In this document: in pieces, positions 28,220 to 36,366 of the stretch | Layout of the letters: every line of letters begins with the position of its first letter | Position numbering within the stretch: position 1 is the first letter of the stretch | DNA from: Falsihalocynthiibacter halioticoli | GTDB taxonomy: Bacteria > Pseudomonadota > Alphaproteobacteria > Rhodobacterales > Rhodobacteraceae | Length of the DNA: 64,000 nt | Assembly: GCF_025802015.1 (NCBI RefSeq) | Contig: NZ_JAOYFC010000002.1 | Coordinates: 62,001 to 126,000, forward strand | Reading direction: 5' to 3' | Translations under genes and position numbers: made by a program | Notes under the pieces: model-generated | Told to the model about the DNA's origin: nothing | Databases searched by the model: none | Seen by the model: only the letters and a program-made list of their open reading frames with translations

Positions 28220-29884
28220 ATGACAGAGGAAACACCAGAAGGTGTATCACCCGAGGGCATCCCAAGCCCTGAAGGTGCGACCCATATTATCGACACGGAA
28301 TATGAAATCGGACAGGACAATGTCGAAGGGGCCGTCGGGCCCTTTGGATTTGACATTCACAATCCGGTTTTCATGATCTCCGGCATCGCCGTTGTTGCGT
28401 TTGTATTCTACACGCTGGCGCTGCCCGAACAGTCTGGAGCGTTGTTCAGCTGGCTCTTCAGTACAGTTACAAAAGGGTTCGACTGGTTCTTTATCGGATC
28501 GGCAAACCTGTTTGTCATCTTCTGCTTTGTCCTCATCGTTACCCCGTGGGGCAGCGTGCGACTTGGCGGCGTGGATGCAACGCCTGATTATAGCTATATC
28601 GGCTGGTTCGCGATGTTGTTTGCCGCGGGCATGGGCATCGGACTGATGTTCTATGGCGTATCTGAACCGATGAGCCATTATTCCTCTTCTATGGGGGGCA
28701 CAACGGTCGAAAACGGTGTGCGCACCGATTGGGCACCGCTTGGTGCCGCAGCGGGTGATTCTGCGGAGTCCATTCGTCTTGGCATGGCGGCAACGATCTT
28801 TCACTGGGGCCTACACCCATGGGCGATCTATGCAGTTGTGGCGCTCGCGCTGGCTTTGTTCTCTTATAACAAGGGCTTGCCGCTTACTATTCGCTCTGCA
28901 TTTTATCCGATTTTCGGCGATGCTGTTTGGGGCTGGGTTGGACATTGCATTGATATCCTTGCGGTGTTTGCAACGCTGTTTGGCCTCGCTACCTCGCTCG
29001 GATTCGGCGCCACACAGGCCAACGCTGGCTTGAACGATCTGTTCGGGCTTCCCATCGGACCAACCACCGAAGTTATCCTGATTTCGCTCATCACTGCGAT
29101 TGCGCTGATATCTGTGCTTCGTGGGCTTGATGGCGGTGTTAAGGTTTTGTCGGAATGGAACATGGGGCTCGCGTTCCTGCTTCTTGGCTTTGTGCTGTTG
29201 GTCGGGCCAACAATCTACCTGATCAAACTCTTCTTCAGCTCTCTTGGCGCCTATCTTACATATCTCCCTGCCCTAGCTAATCCGATCGGGCGTGAAGATG
29301 TGAACTTCAGCCAAGGCTGGACATCCTTCTATTGGGCGTGGTGGATCAGCTGGTCGCCTTTCGTGGGCATGTTTATCGCGCGCGTTAGCCGCGGTCGGAC
29401 GGTGCGGGAATTTGTGATCTGCGTCTTGCTGATCCCATCGCTTGTTTGTGTGCTTTGGATGACGGTGTTTGGCGGCACAGCCTTGTACCAGGTCGTAAAC
29501 GACGGCTACACCACCGCTCAAGAAGCTCCACTTGAACTCAAGCTGTTCAAGATGCTGGATGTGCTACCTCTTGCAGGCATCACCTCGCTCATCGGCATTG
29601 TTCTGGTTGTGGTGTTCTTCGTGACTTCCTCGGACTCCGGCTCACTGGTGATCGATACCATTACAGCAGGCGGCAAGATCGACGCCCCAGTACCACAGCG
29701 TGCGTTCTGGTGTGTGTTTGAGGGCGCGGTTGCGATTGTGTTGTTGCTGAGTGTCGGCGGATTGCAGTCGCTGCAATCGATGGTGATCTCGACCGGATTG
29801 CCGTTCACGATCGTGCTGCTCCTCATGTGCATCGCGATTATGAAAGGCCTCAACAACGAACGCCGCGCAATGAAACGCGGTTAA
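28220..29884 (+). CDS. BCCT-family betaine/carnitine/choline-type transporter
   Basis: The 554-residue protein has an acidic cytoplasmic N terminus and twelve membrane helices. It shows the BCCT glycine-rich helix (GMGIGLMFYGVSEP) and the tryptophan-rich segment WTSFYWAWWISWSPFVGM. In this family a Gly-rich MGIG version is associated with sodium coupling, whereas proton-coupled BetT has an Asp there, so sodium symport is likely. Substrates of the family are quaternary ammonium or sulfonium compounds such as glycine betaine, choline, carnitine and DMSP. A strong ribosome site, AGGAGGCGAT, precedes the ATG. It stands alone, with no neighbouring catabolic genes to narrow the substrate. Confidence 0.9.
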   Translation: MTEETPEGVSPEGIPSPEGATHIIDTEYEIGQDNVEGAVGPFGFDIHNPVFMISGIAVVAFVFYTLALPEQSGALFSWLFSTVTKGFDWFFIGSANLFVIFCFVLIVTPWGSVRLGGVDATPDYSYIGWFAMLFAAGMGIGLMFYGVSEPMSHYSSSMGGTTVENGVRTDWAPLGAAAGDSAESIRLGMAATIFHWGLHPWAIYAVVALALALFSYNKGLPLTIRSAFYPIFGDAVWGWVGHCIDILAVFATLFGLATSLGFGATQANAGLNDLFGLPIGPTTEVILISLITAIALISVLRGLDGGVKVLSEWNMGLAFLLLGFVLLVGPTIYLIKLFFSSLGAYLTYLPALANPIGREDVNFSQGWTSFYWAWWISWSPFVGMFIARVSRGRTVREFVICVLLIPSLVCVLWMTVFGGTALYQVVNDGYTTAQEAPLELKLFKMLDVLPLAGITSLIGIVLVVVFFVTSSDSGSLVIDTITAGGKIDAPVPQRAFWCVFEGAVAIVLLLSVGGLQSLQSMVISTGLPFTIVLLLMCIAIMKGLNNERRAMKRG

Positions 29885-29894
29885 AAACAAAAGT

Positions 29895-29916
29895 GGCAGG
29901 CCCTCATCGGCCTGCC
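29895..29916 (+). terminator. Stem-loop after the BCCT gene
   Basis: Perfect 8-base arms GGCAGGCC and GGCCTGCC enclose a 6-base loop, starting 10 bases after the stop. An A-rich run precedes the stem, but no T tract follows on the plus strand. It is probably a terminator or 3'-end stabilising hairpin. Confidence 0.6.
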
Positions 29917-30041
29917 GCATCAACGCTTCCCATGTGAAATTATCAAATTCTCCAAAATAGTGCTGTTCGATCTTTTTGGGTGGTCCCCACAATCGACACA
30001 TCGCATTATTTCAGAACAAATTTTCGCGTCAGGAGCATTTC

Positions 30042-30860
30042 ATGAGCAGCACGTATTTCGCCCCAACCGGCGGTCATCCCGGTCAGGATCAGCTTCTGAC
30101 CGACCGCGCCGTTTTTACAGAGGCCTATGCGGTTATTCCGAAAGGGACCATGCGCGATATCGTGACAAGCTTCCTGCCGTTCTGGGAAGATACGAGGCTT
30201 TGGGTTTTGTCCCGTCCGCTCAGTGGCTTTGCCGAAACTTTCTCGCAATATATCATGGAAGTGCAGCCCGGTGGCGGCTCCAAAACACCGGAAACAGATG
30301 CCAAAGCCGAGGGCGTTCTGTTTGTGGTCGAGGGCGAAGCGACGCTGACAATTGACGGGGAGGTTCACACCCTCGTGCCGGGTGGTTATGCGTATCTCCC
30401 GCCGTCAACGGACTGGACGCTGTTCAACACAAGCAAGGAAACCCTTCGCTTTCATTGGATCCGCAAGGCATACGAAGCCGTGCCGGGTCTTGATGCGCCT
30501 GAGCCGCTAATTCTCAACGAAAACGACATCGCGCCAACCCCGATGCCCGGAACAGACGGGAAATGGGCCACGACCCGCTTCGTTGATCCAAACGACTTGC
30601 GCCATGACATGCACGTGACTGTCGTAACCTTTGAGCCGGGTGCGGTGATCCCCTTCCTTGAGACTCATGTTATGGAACACGGGCTTTATGTACTTGAGGG
30701 CAAGGCAGTCTACCGCCTCAATAACGATTGGGTCGAGGTTGAGGCTGGGGATTACATGTGGCTACGCGCATTTTGCCCACAAGCGTGCTACGCGGGCGGT
30801 CCGGGTAAGTTCCGCTATCTGCTCTACAAAGATGTAAACCGCCATATGAAGCTTGGCTAA
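30042..30860 (+). CDS. allE: (S)-ureidoglycine aminohydrolase (bicupin)
   Basis: The ATG at 30042 has CAGGAG nine bases upstream and gives 272 residues, the family length; an in-frame extension to 29976 is not supported. The protein has two cupin folds. The first holds PGGGSKTPETDAKAEGVLFVVEGE, with the second in PGAVIPFLETHVMEHGLYVLEG, whose metal-site His and Glu residues are visible. AllE takes ureidoglycine, formed from allantoate, to (S)-ureidoglycolate and ammonia, using manganese. The partner enzyme AllA is encoded at 48545-49030. It lies tail to tail with the IclR regulator of the adjacent glyoxylate-assimilation genes, the pathway that would use its downstream product. Confidence 0.88.
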   Translation: MSSTYFAPTGGHPGQDQLLTDRAVFTEAYAVIPKGTMRDIVTSFLPFWEDTRLWVLSRPLSGFAETFSQYIMEVQPGGGSKTPETDAKAEGVLFVVEGEATLTIDGEVHTLVPGGYAYLPPSTDWTLFNTSKETLRFHWIRKAYEAVPGLDAPEPLILNENDIAPTPMPGTDGKWATTRFVDPNDLRHDMHVTVVTFEPGAVIPFLETHVMEHGLYVLEGKAVYRLNNDWVEVEAGDYMWLRAFCPQACYAGGPGKFRYLLYKDVNRHMKLG

Positions 30861-30884
30861 GAGCGCGCTCAGGCGGCCTCACCC

Positions 30885-31715
30885 TTAAGCGGTTCCGCCA
30901 ATTGCCTTGGTTAGGTCGCGCGCTGCACTCGTAACCGCGACCGACAATCTTTCTACATCCTCAAGGGTGATCCGGCTGGTCGGCCCCGACACCGAAACGC
31001 CCGCGATTGCTTCCTCATTGGCATCGAAAACGGGCGCTGCGATACAGCGCATTCCGATGTTTTTCTCTTCGTTGTCAAAGGAAAATCCTCGCGCACGAAT
31101 ACGCTCGAGGTTTTGGCGAAGGGCAGCTTCTTCTGTAATTGAATGCTCGGTGAATGCAGTGAGCTCTTCGCGGGAAAAGAACCGCGATAGGCGCTCCTCA
31201 TCCATCTGCGCGAGCAGCACTTTACCAATGCCTGACGAGTGCATCGGCGATAACGTCCCTGGCGGAAAGAACGCACGAATACTTGCATGCGTCTCTACCT
31301 GACTGAGGAATAGAACCGCGCCGTTTTTCTCTGCCCCGAGGTTGGCCGTCTCGCCCGTAGCTTCCATCAAACGCCGCAAGATCGGGCGCGCCCGCTCCAC
31401 AAGGCTGGTTTGCCGCAGAAACCGCGCACCGATCACAAAGGCGCGCGCTCCAATCCGCCAGATTTGCTCTCCTGCATCAAATTCCACAAGACCCCGCCCC
31501 TCCAGCGTAACAAGAATACGGTAAACCGTTGCAGGGGATTGATCCGTCTCACTGGCGATCACTGAAAGAGGCTCGCCTTGTGTCTCGCTCAGATACTCAA
31601 ACACCGCCATCGCGCGATCCAGAGATTTGATCGTGTTCTGAGCGGTTTTGTCGTTCCAATCGCGTGGGCGTCCTCTGGATTTTCGGCCAGAAGGCTCATT
31701 TTCATGATTTTCCAT
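30885..31715 (-). CDS. bhcR: IclR-family regulator of the beta-hydroxyaspartate cycle (BhcR-like)
   Basis: The ATG at 31715 has GAGG about 6 bases upstream and gives 277 residues; a TTG four codons earlier is weaker. A basic N-terminal tail is followed by an IclR winged helix (SLDRAMAVFEYLSETQGEPLSVIA, with DQSPATVYRILVTLEGRGL as the recognition part) and an effector domain with the family segment IGKVLLAQMDEE and CIAAPVFD. It is divergent from bhcA across an AT-rich 168-base spacer, the same arrangement as bhcR-bhcABCD in Paracoccus, where BhcR senses glyoxylate. E. coli AllR, another IclR protein, also senses glyoxylate, so control of the adjacent allE is possible. Confidence 0.82.
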   Translation of the reverse strand: MENHENEPSGRKSRGRPRDWNDKTAQNTIKSLDRAMAVFEYLSETQGEPLSVIASETDQSPATVYRILVTLEGRGLVEFDAGEQIWRIGARAFVIGARFLRQTSLVERARPILRRLMEATGETANLGAEKNGAVLFLSQVETHASIRAFFPPGTLSPMHSSGIGKVLLAQMDEERLSRFFSREELTAFTEHSITEEAALRQNLERIRARGFSFDNEEKNIGMRCIAAPVFDANEEAIAGVSVSGPTSRITLEDVERLSVAVTSAARDLTKAIGGTA

Positions 31716-31803
31716 AAGAAGCCTCAAATTTGATGTGAAATCCTAATTCACTATATGAAAAATATAACCCATTCACAATATTCAATTTTTCCAATCCTTA
31801 GCG

Positions 31804-31824
31804 TTTTGAAATCATTTTTCAAAA
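31804..31824 (+). promoter_or_regulatory. Candidate IclR/BhcR operator
   Basis: A perfect 8-base inverted repeat, TTTTGAAA and TTTCAAAA, is separated by 5 bases in the AT-rich spacer between bhcR and bhcA. Its core TGAAA-N5-TTTCA resembles the AT-rich pseudo-palindromes bound by IclR-family proteins. A weaker GTGAA-N7-TTCAC dyad lies at 31735-31751, next to the bhcR start. Together they fit control of both divergent genes. Binding is inferred. Confidence 0.5.
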
Positions 31825-31883
31825 AAATTTCATCCGCGCGGCCCTGCCCTTAAGGTGGACCCAACGATCGAAGGAGATACGCC

Positions 31884-33074
31884 ATGAGCTTTCAAAATCC
31901 TGTTTTCATTCCGGGGCCAACCAATATCCCCGAGCATCTGCGCAAAGCCTGCGACATGCCGACAATCGACCACCGTTCACCATTGTTCGGGCAAATTTTG
32001 CATCCGGCGCGCGAAGGTGTGCGCAAGGTATTGAAAAGCGACAACGCGGAAGTCTTTATCTTTCCGTCCACTGGAACTGGAGGTTGGGAAACCGCACTTA
32101 CCAACACGCTTTCTGCGGGCGACAAAATACTCGCGGCACGCAACGGCATGTTCAGCCATCGCTGGATCGACATGTGCCAGCGCCATGAGTTGAACGTTGA
32201 GATCGTCGAAACCCAATGGGGCGACGGGCTTCCCGCTGATCGCTACGAAGAAATCCTGACAGCGGACAAAAGCCATGAGATCAAGGCTGTTCTTGCCACC
32301 CACAATGAAACCGCAACTGGCGTAAAATCCGACATTGCCGCCGTGCGCCGCGCACTTGATGCGGCGGGTCATCCGGCGCTGCTTTTTGTGGACGGGGTAT
32401 CCTCGATTGCCTCGATGGACTTCCGCTTTGACGAATGGGGCGTGGATGTTGCGGTTACCGGCTCGCAAAAAGGGTTCATGCTCTCTGCTGGGCTCGCAAT
32501 TGTCGGCTTTAGCGCCAAGGCAATGGAAGCAACCAAAACCGGCTCCCTGCCCCGTACATTCTTTGATGTGCATGACATGGCGAAGGGCTACGCGAACAAT
32601 GCCTACCCCTATACGCCAGCAGTTGGTTTGCTCAATGGCCTGAATGAATCTTGCAAAATGTTGTTGGATGAGGGGCTTGAAAACGTCTTTGCCCGTCACA
32701 CGCGTATTGCCGAGGGTGTTCGCGCCGCTGTCGGCGCTTGGGGGCTGGACCTCTGCGCAACGAGCCCTGATGTTTACTCCGACACAGTAAGCGCCATTCG
32801 CACGCCCGAAGGCTTCAATGCCACAGATATTGTCACCCATGCTGCCGACAAATACGGTGTCGCCTTTGGCGTTGGTTTGGGCGAAGTTGCGGGCAAAGTG
32901 TTCCGCATTGGCCACCTTGGCAGCCTAACAGATGTGATGGCACTTTCTGGTATCGCGACCGCGGAAATGTGCATGGCCGACCTCGGCCTTGATATCCAAC
33001 TTGGCTCTGGCGTTGCTGCGGCGCAGGACTATTACCGTGGTCACGCGCTAGCTTCTCAAAAAGATGCCGCGTGA
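31884..33074 (+). CDS. bhcA: Aspartate-glyoxylate aminotransferase
   Basis: The 396-residue protein is a class V PLP aminotransferase of the serine-glyoxylate/alanine-glyoxylate group. It opens with FIPGPTNIPEHL, a substrate-carboxylate segment. The PLP-contacting Asp lies in FVDGVSSIASMDF and the Schiff-base lysine in TGSQKGFML. Serine-glyoxylate aminotransferase of the serine cycle is the main alternative. The following three genes are the diagnostic dehydratase, aldolase and iminosuccinate reductase, so the role is amination of glyoxylate to glycine using aspartate, with oxaloacetate released. A GAAGGAGAT ribosome site is present. It is the first gene of the bhcABCD operon. Confidence 0.9.
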   Translation: MSFQNPVFIPGPTNIPEHLRKACDMPTIDHRSPLFGQILHPAREGVRKVLKSDNAEVFIFPSTGTGGWETALTNTLSAGDKILAARNGMFSHRWIDMCQRHELNVEIVETQWGDGLPADRYEEILTADKSHEIKAVLATHNETATGVKSDIAAVRRALDAAGHPALLFVDGVSSIASMDFRFDEWGVDVAVTGSQKGFMLSAGLAIVGFSAKAMEATKTGSLPRTFFDVHDMAKGYANNAYPYTPAVGLLNGLNESCKMLLDEGLENVFARHTRIAEGVRAAVGAWGLDLCATSPDVYSDTVSAIRTPEGFNATDIVTHAADKYGVAFGVGLGEVAGKVFRIGHLGSLTDVMALSGIATAEMCMADLGLDIQLGSGVAAAQDYYRGHALASQKDAA

Positions 33075-33091
33075 TGAAGGACACAGCAACT

Positions 33092-34042
33092 ATGATCCCA
33101 ACCTATGAGGATATGCTCGCTGCGCATGAACGGATCGCGCCCTATATCCGCCGCACACCCGTGCGGACATCGGATTACCTCAACGAATTGAGTGGCGCAG
33201 ATCTATTCTTTAAGTGCGAGAACTTTCAGGAACCTGGTGCCTTTAAGGTTCGTGGCGCGAGTAATGCTGTTTTCGGGCTTAGTGATGCACAGGCTGAAAA
33301 AGGTGTGGCGACCCACTCGTCGGGCAACCACGCGTCTTGCCTGAGCTATGCGGCCATGAAACGCGGCATTCCCTGCAACGTTGTGATGCCGCGCACTGCC
33401 CCACAGGCAAAGAAAGACACCGTGCGCCGTTATGGTGGTGTGATTACCGAATGCGAACCGTCGACATCCTCAAGGGAAGCGACGTTTGCCGAGGTGCAGG
33501 CCAAAACTGGCGGTGATTTCGTCCACCCCTACAACGATCCCCGAGTGATCGCAGGGCAAGGCACCTGTGCACGTGAATTCATGGAGCAAACCGACGGGCT
33601 AGACGCAGTTGTCGCGCCGATCGGGGGTGGCGGCATGATCTCCGGCACATGCCTGACGCTGGCAACACTGGCTTCAGAAACGCAGGTCATCGCCGCAGAG
33701 CCGGAACAGGCCGACGACGCCTATCGCAGCTTCAAGGCAGGGCACATCATCGCCGATGACGCGCCCAAAACCATTGCCGACGGGCTGCTTGTGCCGCTCA
33801 AGGATTTAACGTGGCATTTCGTTTCAAACCACGTCAGTGAGATTTACACCGCGAGCGAGCAAGAGATCATCGACGCGATGAAGCTCATCTGGAAGCACCT
33901 GCGGATCGTGATGGAACCGTCAAGCGCCGTTCCGCTTGCCACCATCCTGAAGAACCCCGATGCGTTTAAAGGCAAGCGCGTTGGCATTATCATCACCGGC
34001 GGCAATGTCGATCTCGACCGCCTGCCATGGGTAAACGGCTAG
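33092..34042 (+). CDS. bhcB: Beta-hydroxyaspartate dehydratase
   Basis: This is a fold-type II PLP protein of the threonine/serine dehydratase family, about 316 residues. The PLP lysine is in FQEPGAFKVRGA near residue 50, the asparagine in HSSGNHAS, and the phosphate loop is GGGGMISG. The ATG at 33092 is preceded by AAGGA and aligns with typical family N termini. Earlier in-frame starts at 33071 (GTG) and 33074 (ATG) overlap the bhcA stop and cannot be excluded. In the cycle it deaminates erythro-beta-hydroxyaspartate to iminosuccinate. Without the operon context it would be called threonine or threo-3-hydroxyaspartate ammonia-lyase. Confidence 0.88.
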   Translation: MIPTYEDMLAAHERIAPYIRRTPVRTSDYLNELSGADLFFKCENFQEPGAFKVRGASNAVFGLSDAQAEKGVATHSSGNHASCLSYAAMKRGIPCNVVMPRTAPQAKKDTVRRYGGVITECEPSTSSREATFAEVQAKTGGDFVHPYNDPRVIAGQGTCAREFMEQTDGLDAVVAPIGGGGMISGTCLTLATLASETQVIAAEPEQADDAYRSFKAGHIIADDAPKTIADGLLVPLKDLTWHFVSNHVSEIYTASEQEIIDAMKLIWKHLRIVMEPSSAVPLATILKNPDAFKGKRVGIIITGGNVDLDRLPWVNG

Positions 34043-34063
34043 ACCCACAAGAGGACAATGGGA

Positions 34064-35227
34064 ATGAAAGATATGAACACTTTGGACGCATATGAAGTTG
34101 GCTATGACATTCCGGCGAAACCGGGTATGGCCGAAAGTGACATCCAGACACCCGCGCTTGTACTGGACCTCGACGCTCTGGAGCGCAACGTCAAGAAGAT
34201 GGGCGACTATGCGAAGGCCCACGGAATGCGCCACCGCGTTCACGGGAAAATGCACAAATCCGTAGATGTGGCAAAGCTTCAGGAAGAGTTGGGCGGCGCA
34301 GTAGGTGTATGCTGTCAGAAGGTATCCGAGGCCGAGGTGTTCGCCCGTGGTGGCATCAAGGATATTCTTGTGTCCAACCAAGTCCGCGACCCCGCCAAGA
34401 TCGACCGCCTCGCCCGCCTGCCGCTTTTGGGCGCACGCACGATTGTTTGTGTCGATGATATCGAGAACGTTGCCGATCTTTCAGCTGCAGCAAAGGAACA
34501 CGGCACCGAGCTTGAGGTTTTTGTTGAAATCGACTGTGGCGCTGGCCGCTGCGGCGTCACAACAACGCCCGCAGTTGTCGACATTGCCAAAGCTGTTGAA
34601 GCCGCCGACAACCTCAAGTTCTCCGGCATTCAGGCCTATCAGGGCGCGATGCAGCATCTAGATAGCTATGAGGCCCGCAAGGAAAAACTCGACACTGCAA
34701 TTGCGATGGTTCAAGACGCCGTGGACGGGCTGAAGGCCGAGGGTATCGACTGTGATCTCGTATCCGGCGGCGGCACTGGCTCCTACTATTTCGAGTCCAA
34801 CTCCGGCGTCTATAACGAGCTGCAATGCGGCTCCTATGCCTTCATGGACGCCGATTATGGCCGCATCCTCGACAAAGACGGCAAGCGGATCGACCAAGGC
34901 GAATGGGAGAACGCATTCTTCATTCTGACTTCGGTCATGTCCCATGCGAAGGCGGACAAAGCCATCGTTGATGCCGGCCTTAAGGCGCAATCCGTCGATA
35001 GCGGGCTGCCTGTGATCTATGGCCGCGATGACGTGGAATATGTCAAATGCTCCGATGAGCACGGCGTTGTTGCTGATCCGAACGGCGCTCTGAAGGTAAA
35101 CGACAAGCTTCGCCTCGTCCCGGGCCACTGTGATCCGACTGCGAACGTTCATGACTGGTACGTGGGTGTGCGCAACGGAAAGGTCGAGGTCGTTTGGCCC
35201 GTATCGGCCCGCGGTCGCGCATACTAA
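34064..35227 (+). CDS. bhcC: Beta-hydroxyaspartate aldolase
   Basis: The protein (about 387 residues) is an alanine-racemase-fold type III PLP enzyme of the D-threonine aldolase group. It has TPALVLDLDALERN at the start of the barrel and the PLP lysine in HRVHGKMHKSVDV. A C-terminal beta domain with the metal-site residues is seen near SDEHGVV and VPGHCDPT. It condenses glyoxylate and glycine to (2R,3S)-beta-hydroxyaspartate, the step that defines the cycle. The ATG at 34064 is chosen for GAGGA at a spacing of about 8; another ATG lies two codons earlier. It follows bhcB by 21 bases. Confidence 0.9.
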   Translation: MKDMNTLDAYEVGYDIPAKPGMAESDIQTPALVLDLDALERNVKKMGDYAKAHGMRHRVHGKMHKSVDVAKLQEELGGAVGVCCQKVSEAEVFARGGIKDILVSNQVRDPAKIDRLARLPLLGARTIVCVDDIENVADLSAAAKEHGTELEVFVEIDCGAGRCGVTTTPAVVDIAKAVEAADNLKFSGIQAYQGAMQHLDSYEARKEKLDTAIAMVQDAVDGLKAEGIDCDLVSGGGTGSYYFESNSGVYNELQCGSYAFMDADYGRILDKDGKRIDQGEWENAFFILTSVMSHAKADKAIVDAGLKAQSVDSGLPVIYGRDDVEYVKCSDEHGVVADPNGALKVNDKLRLVPGHCDPTANVHDWYVGVRNGKVEVVWPVSARGRAY

Positions 35228-35243
35228 TCCCAACACAACCACC

Positions 35244-35283
35244 CCGCCCCGCGCTTGCTGGCCCACCCAATTGTGCGGGGCGG
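35244..35283 (+). terminator. Intercistronic hairpin between bhcC and bhcD
   Basis: Perfect 9-base GC-rich arms, CCGCCCCGC and GCGGGGCGG, enclose a 22-base loop and are followed by TTTAAAA. The structure begins 17 bases after the bhcC stop and ends 29 bases before the bhcD ATG. Within an operon it may be a partial terminator or a processing/stabilising element that lowers bhcD expression relative to bhcABC. Confidence 0.6.
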
Positions 35284-35311
35284 TTTAAAACTCACGAAAC
35301 GAGGCACGTTG

Positions 35312-36277
35312 ATGTATATTGTTCCAGAGCGCGAAATCGCCAATCTCATGACCCGCGAAGCCGCCTTTGACGCGGTTGAAAAGGTCTTTGCCGCCATGGC
35401 CACAGGCGACGCATATAACTTTCCCGTTGTGCGTGAAGCAATCGGCCATGAAGATGCGCTTTACGGGTTCAAGGGCGGGTTTGACCGCGCGGGGCTTACA
35501 CTCGGACTCAAGGCGGGCGGCTACTGGCCAAACAACCTTGAAAAACGTGACATCATCAACCACCAATCGACTGTCTTTCTCTTTGATCCGGACACGGGCA
35601 AAGCCAAGGCAATGGTCGGCGGCAACCTTCTCACGGCGCTGCGGACGGCTGCGGCCTCGTCGGTTTCGATCAAACATCTTGCCCGCAAGGACGCGAAAAC
35701 AATCGGTATGATCGGCGCGGGTCATCAGGCGACATTCCAACTGCGCGCTGCTCTTGAACAGCGCGACTTTGAAAAGGTGATCGGCTGGAACTATCATCCG
35801 GAAATGCTTCCAAACATTGAGAAAATCGCCAATGAAGCAGGACTACCATTTGAGGCCGTTTCCCTTGAAGAAATGCAGGACGCAGATGTGATTATCTCGA
35901 TTACATCTGCCTTCGCGCCCTCGTTGATGGCGGAGCATGTTTCACCCGGAACGCATCTCGCATGTATGGGCACTGACACCAAAGGAAAGCAGGAAGTCGA
36001 AGCTGCACTCCTCGCAAAATCGCGCGTCTTTACCGACGAGGTTGCGCAATCCATCTCTATTGGCGAGGCACAGCACGCCGTGGCCGAGGGGCTTATCAAA
36101 GAAGCCGATATCGCGCAAATCGGCGCCGTTATTAATGGTACAAACCCCGGTCGGACTTCGGCGGAGGATATCACGCTCTTTGACGGCACGGGTGTCGGCT
36201 TACAGGACCTCGCAGTTGCGGCCTCTGTCGTCGAACTGGCGATCAAACAGGGGATTGCCATTGAGGTCGATTTCTGA
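35312..36277 (+). CDS. bhcD: Iminosuccinate reductase (ornithine cyclodeaminase/mu-crystallin family)
   Basis: The ATG at 35312, with GAGG seven bases upstream, gives 321 residues; the frame extends upstream through the hairpin but that part is not plausible coding sequence. The protein has the family's Rossmann core with the dinucleotide loop GMIGAGHQATFQ near residue 134. Substrate-site residues are in GFKGGFD and KAGGYWPNN. In the beta-hydroxyaspartate cycle it reduces iminosuccinate to aspartate with NADH, regenerating the amino donor for BhcA. A terminator follows 38 bases after the stop. Ornithine cyclodeaminase or ketimine reductase activity is the sequence-only alternative. Confidence 0.88.
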   Translation: MYIVPEREIANLMTREAAFDAVEKVFAAMATGDAYNFPVVREAIGHEDALYGFKGGFDRAGLTLGLKAGGYWPNNLEKRDIINHQSTVFLFDPDTGKAKAMVGGNLLTALRTAAASSVSIKHLARKDAKTIGMIGAGHQATFQLRAALEQRDFEKVIGWNYHPEMLPNIEKIANEAGLPFEAVSLEEMQDADVIISITSAFAPSLMAEHVSPGTHLACMGTDTKGKQEVEAALLAKSRVFTDEVAQSISIGEAQHAVAEGLIKEADIAQIGAVINGTNPGRTSAEDITLFDGTGVGLQDLAVAASVVELAIKQGIAIEVDF

Positions 36278-36314
36278 CACCGATTGGCGGCCTGAATTTC
36301 TGATTTTCAAGGCG

Positions 36315-36343
36315 GGCTGTACCGGATTTCGGTGCAGCCTTTT
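36315..36343 (+). terminator. Rho-independent terminator of the bhc operon
   Basis: Arms GGCTGTACCG and CGGTGCAGCC pair over ten bases, with one G-U pair, around a 5-base loop and are followed directly by TTTT. It lies 38 bases after bhcD and only 24 bases before the next start codon, so it separates the cycle genes from the GAPDH gene. Confidence 0.75.
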
Positions 36344-36366
36344 CTTGGCCACTTGCGGAGCGAGCA

